From NCBI RefSeq assembly GCF_002099425.1, contig NW_018343992.1:2186001-2250000 (forward strand): a stretch of 64,000 nucleotides of DNA, read 5' to 3'. This document shows positions 61,406 to 64,000 of this stretch, one piece after another (position 1 is the stretch's first letter; each line of letters opens with the position of its first letter). The notes under the pieces were generated by a model. It was not told the DNA's origin and made no database searches. It was given only the letters and a program-made list of their open reading frames with translations. This DNA is from Phascolarctos cinereus (taxonomy: Eukaryota; Chordata; Mammalia; Diprotodontia; Phascolarctidae). Position numbers and translations under genes: made by a program.

Positions 61406-62689
61406 TCCCAATTAGAAAAGTAAGAAAACTTTTCATATGATGAAGGCTCATAAATATTGCCCTCTGGATTTATTTCGCTTTAGAGAGTTTCATTTTCTTC
61501 TTATGGGACCAGAATACTCAGCCACTTGGCTGATTTATAGACAAACCAAATCCTAAGAGAATTTGAACCTGCCTGGTTAGCAATGCTATCACACCTCCTT
61601 TTATAAAAACCTATTAAATAAATGTAAACATAACAGAAAGCCTCTCAAACACTTTAATGAGTACCAAAGGGAAAAAACTATTTCTCTTGGGTAGCTTAAT
61701 TAGGTTACTCTGATGATACATTACATAATGGCTATGTCATCTTTCATCATTTTTAACTAAAACCCTCAGATTAAAAAAATGTTCCAACAATGTGCACATT
61801 ATAAAAAAAAATTAGCACAAAAGCTTAAACCAAAATAAAGAAAGAATTATTCATTGGATCAACACTTTTAAAAACATAAAGATTTTCTAAAATCATATTT
61901 ATATTTTTTCTTTAAAAAACTTTTCAGATCCAGTGATTATAAACAAATTCAGGCATTAGCTATTGAATTATTTGAATTGGTCTTATTACGAAAAGTTGAT
62001 TGGTATTGAAAATGATTTAGGAAGTGGTAGTAAATCATTTGGAATAGAATTAGCTTCCCAACATATAGTCATAGAATTTATGTGCTGTTAATACAGTTGA
62101 GCTGGGGTACAAAATGTTTTACATTAAGATGTAATATCATAATATACATTAAAATACCCTGAAAGCAATAAGGCATTTTGAAAATGCCAAGGACTATTAT
62201 CCAAGATCTTTTATATATGAGGTGCTTAATAAAATTTGTGTTGAATCTAAATTTATTCAATCATTGGTAACAAAAAAAGTCCACATCCCTGCCAATTTGC
62301 CTAATCAACAGAATATTTATGTTCACATGTCATATAAGCAAAATAATGGATGGTACAAATATTCTGGTTGGATTTTACCTACAATGTTAGAATCATAGCT
62401 GTAGAAGCTGGCATGAAATGAGAAATTGATGCTAGCAATGGAGGGTGAAAGAATTAGGTTGAAAGTACTAATCTGAAGTATAAAAGTATATGTCTACAGA
62501 GAAGAGCTGTGAGGAAGAAGTGATATAAGAAATCAGTAAAATCAGGAATCATATAATATAAGGATATGTCATATAGTTTCAGCATAGCTCAGCTGCTGTA
62601 ACATCCATGAAGACTTTCCCGAGCTCATCACTATAAATGCTCACTCTCTTACCGAAATAACACAATCTTTGGTACCCAACTGGATTAAA

Positions 62690-62840
62690 AAAGAATTACA
62701 ATTATTTGAGTAATATGTCTCCTCTCCCTGTAAGGTTCATAAGAGCAGAGACTTTATCTTAGTGCTAGTGTTCCCTATACTACTTAAAAATGTACTTTAA
62801 ATATCAATATTCACTAAATGTTTGTTGAATAAATGGGGTT
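62690..62840 (+). repeat. L2 3' end fragment
   Basis: AGGTTCATAAGAGCAGAGAC and CACTAAATGTTTGTTGAATA. Confidence 0.65.
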
Positions 62841-63429
62841 GGCATAAAAGAAGTAATTGTTCCCTGGAAATAAAGGTAAAAGTATGACAGTGAATGTCAG
62901 GAGGAAATTAGTATAAAATAGACTGTAGGAATACCTTTGGTAAGTAATTGGCAAAATGAATGATCCTACCTGTGCTCAATGGAGAACAAGGCCTATCTCT
63001 TTGGACCAGACATAGCAGGTTTTGTTAATCTCTATTGTGTTTATCATAACAGTGTGCATTAAATTTGTGACTGTGACTTATTCCCTATAGATTATATGCT
63101 CCAAGAGGACAAGAAAAATTCTTATACACGTTTTCTTCTAAATTGCTAAAAATCAATCTCTCTTTGTCAGTTTTAATTAGGCTTGACATCTCTGGTGCAT
63201 TTGACAATATACTTCTCAGAATTACCCCCGGACTTATCTTAAATACTATCCTCTTCAGGTTTCAATGATACTGTTTAATTTGCTTTTTCATCCGATCTGG
63301 CCACTCCTCATACTATTTTGTTAGACTATCACCCTTTTTCTGCCCCTTGTCCCAAACTGTGGGCATATTTCAAGGCTCTGGCCTAGCTCCTGTTCTTTTT
63401 TCTCTCTACAATTTCTTTAAGTTACCTCA

Positions 63430-64000
63430 TCACCTATAATAAGTTAAAATGATCAATTAGCAAATATTGATTAAGCTTACATTATGTTCTACTTACTAGA
63501 TTAGACTCTGGAAATTTAATGGCAAAAATGAAACAGTTCTTATCTTTAAGGAGATTTTATTAGAGGAAAAAATATGTACACAAATAAAGTTAAGGGAGGG
63601 AATGCTAACAGTTATAGGGATAAGAAGAGGATTCATGTAGAAAGGGGCACTGGAAGTGATCCTTAAGAGGAGCTGTGGATTCTCGGAGCTGAAGGTGAAG
63701 AGTGAGCTCATTCCAGTAATGGTGGTGGTGGGCTGGATGGGGAGGGGAAGGCATCCTTTGAAAAGGTATGAATGCAGATGGAACTCCATGTAAAGTGAAC
63801 ATCTGGCAGACCAGTTGGGCTGGGATGTAAAATTCAGGGAAGAGGGCAACAGGCTTTATTTGCCAAACGGAGGATCTTGTATTTTATTTTAGTGCAATTT
63901 GATGTTTTTGAGCAGTGGAATATCACTTAGACAGCAGAGTGAAGAACAGACTGGACAGGGAAGAAATCGGTGGCTGGGAGACCAATTAGCAGACCATTTC
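63430..64000 (+). repeat. Unclassified marsupial interspersed repeat, running off the window
   Basis: AGCAAATATTGATTAAGC, TCTGGAAATTTAATGGCAAA, GTGAGCTCATTCCAGTAATG and TTTTTGAGCAGTGGAATATC follow the same order as the copy at 43800. Confidence 0.5.

Larger units (their letters stand above)
58322..64000 (-). other. SCN9A: SCN9A intron 18, partial
   Basis: Sequence upstream of exon 19 that runs off the window. I looked for an exon ending in phase 1 and encoding the acidic II-III linker (EACFTDG-like end) and did not find one. It holds L2 fragments, a MAR1-like SINE, a SINE fragment, a microsatellite and an unclassified repeat at the right edge. About 59380-60220, 60380-61020, 61410-62680 and 62850-63420 show nothing recognisable. 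Confidence 0.75.

Overview
This window is mammalian genomic DNA, and almost certainly marsupial. The repeats point there: many copies of the marsupial tRNA-derived CORE-SINE (MON1/WSINE type, with a body reading as ...GCAAGTCACTTAACC...), two tRNA-CORE-RTE SINEs of the MAR1 type, a HAL1-like half-L1, old L2 tails and solo LTRs. None of these looks bacterial or viral in context. The species cannot be fixed from what I can see.

The only host gene I can support is the 3' half of a voltage-gated sodium channel alpha subunit on the minus strand, best identified as SCN9A (Nav1.7). Nine coding exons run from about 58.3 kb down to 18.0 kb. Their lengths are 155, 174, 123, 282, 54, 138, 105 and 271 bp plus a terminal exon, which is the standard layout of this family, and every junction keeps the frame. 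Together they encode about 830 residues: all of domain III, the III-IV inactivation linker with IFM, domain IV, and the C-terminal EF-hand-like, IQ and PPSY segments. Paralogue calls rest on [14 protein letters not shown] in III S3-S4, KKLGGQD at the linker, CINTTDG in the III pore loop, FLAD at the end of IV S3, and the C-terminal tail. The exon that should precede the 155-bp exon was not found before the right edge, so the 5' half lies beyond the window. One intron is AT-AC rather than GT-AG.

Layout: 1 to about 15.8 kb is 3' flanking DNA with three related solo LTRs, L2, SINE and L1 tails. About 15.8-18.0 kb is the probable 3' UTR. From 18.0 to 58.3 kb are exons 27 to 19 (numbered back from human exon 27) with repeat-filled introns. 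From 58.3 to 64.0 kb is the next upstream intron. Well-preserved insertions with target-site duplications include several SINEs, a two-SINE compound insertion, a 905-bp 5'-truncated retrocopy of an unrecognised mRNA 3' end, an hAT element and two solo LTRs.

I found no new gene system. The observations most worth following are protein differences in the channel (EKI where human has KKV in the domain IV pore loop; MD where human has TI in the domain III pore), the AT-AC intron, the HAL1-like element, the retrocopy and the compound SINE. Repeat boundaries without a stated target-site duplication are approximate to some tens of bases.
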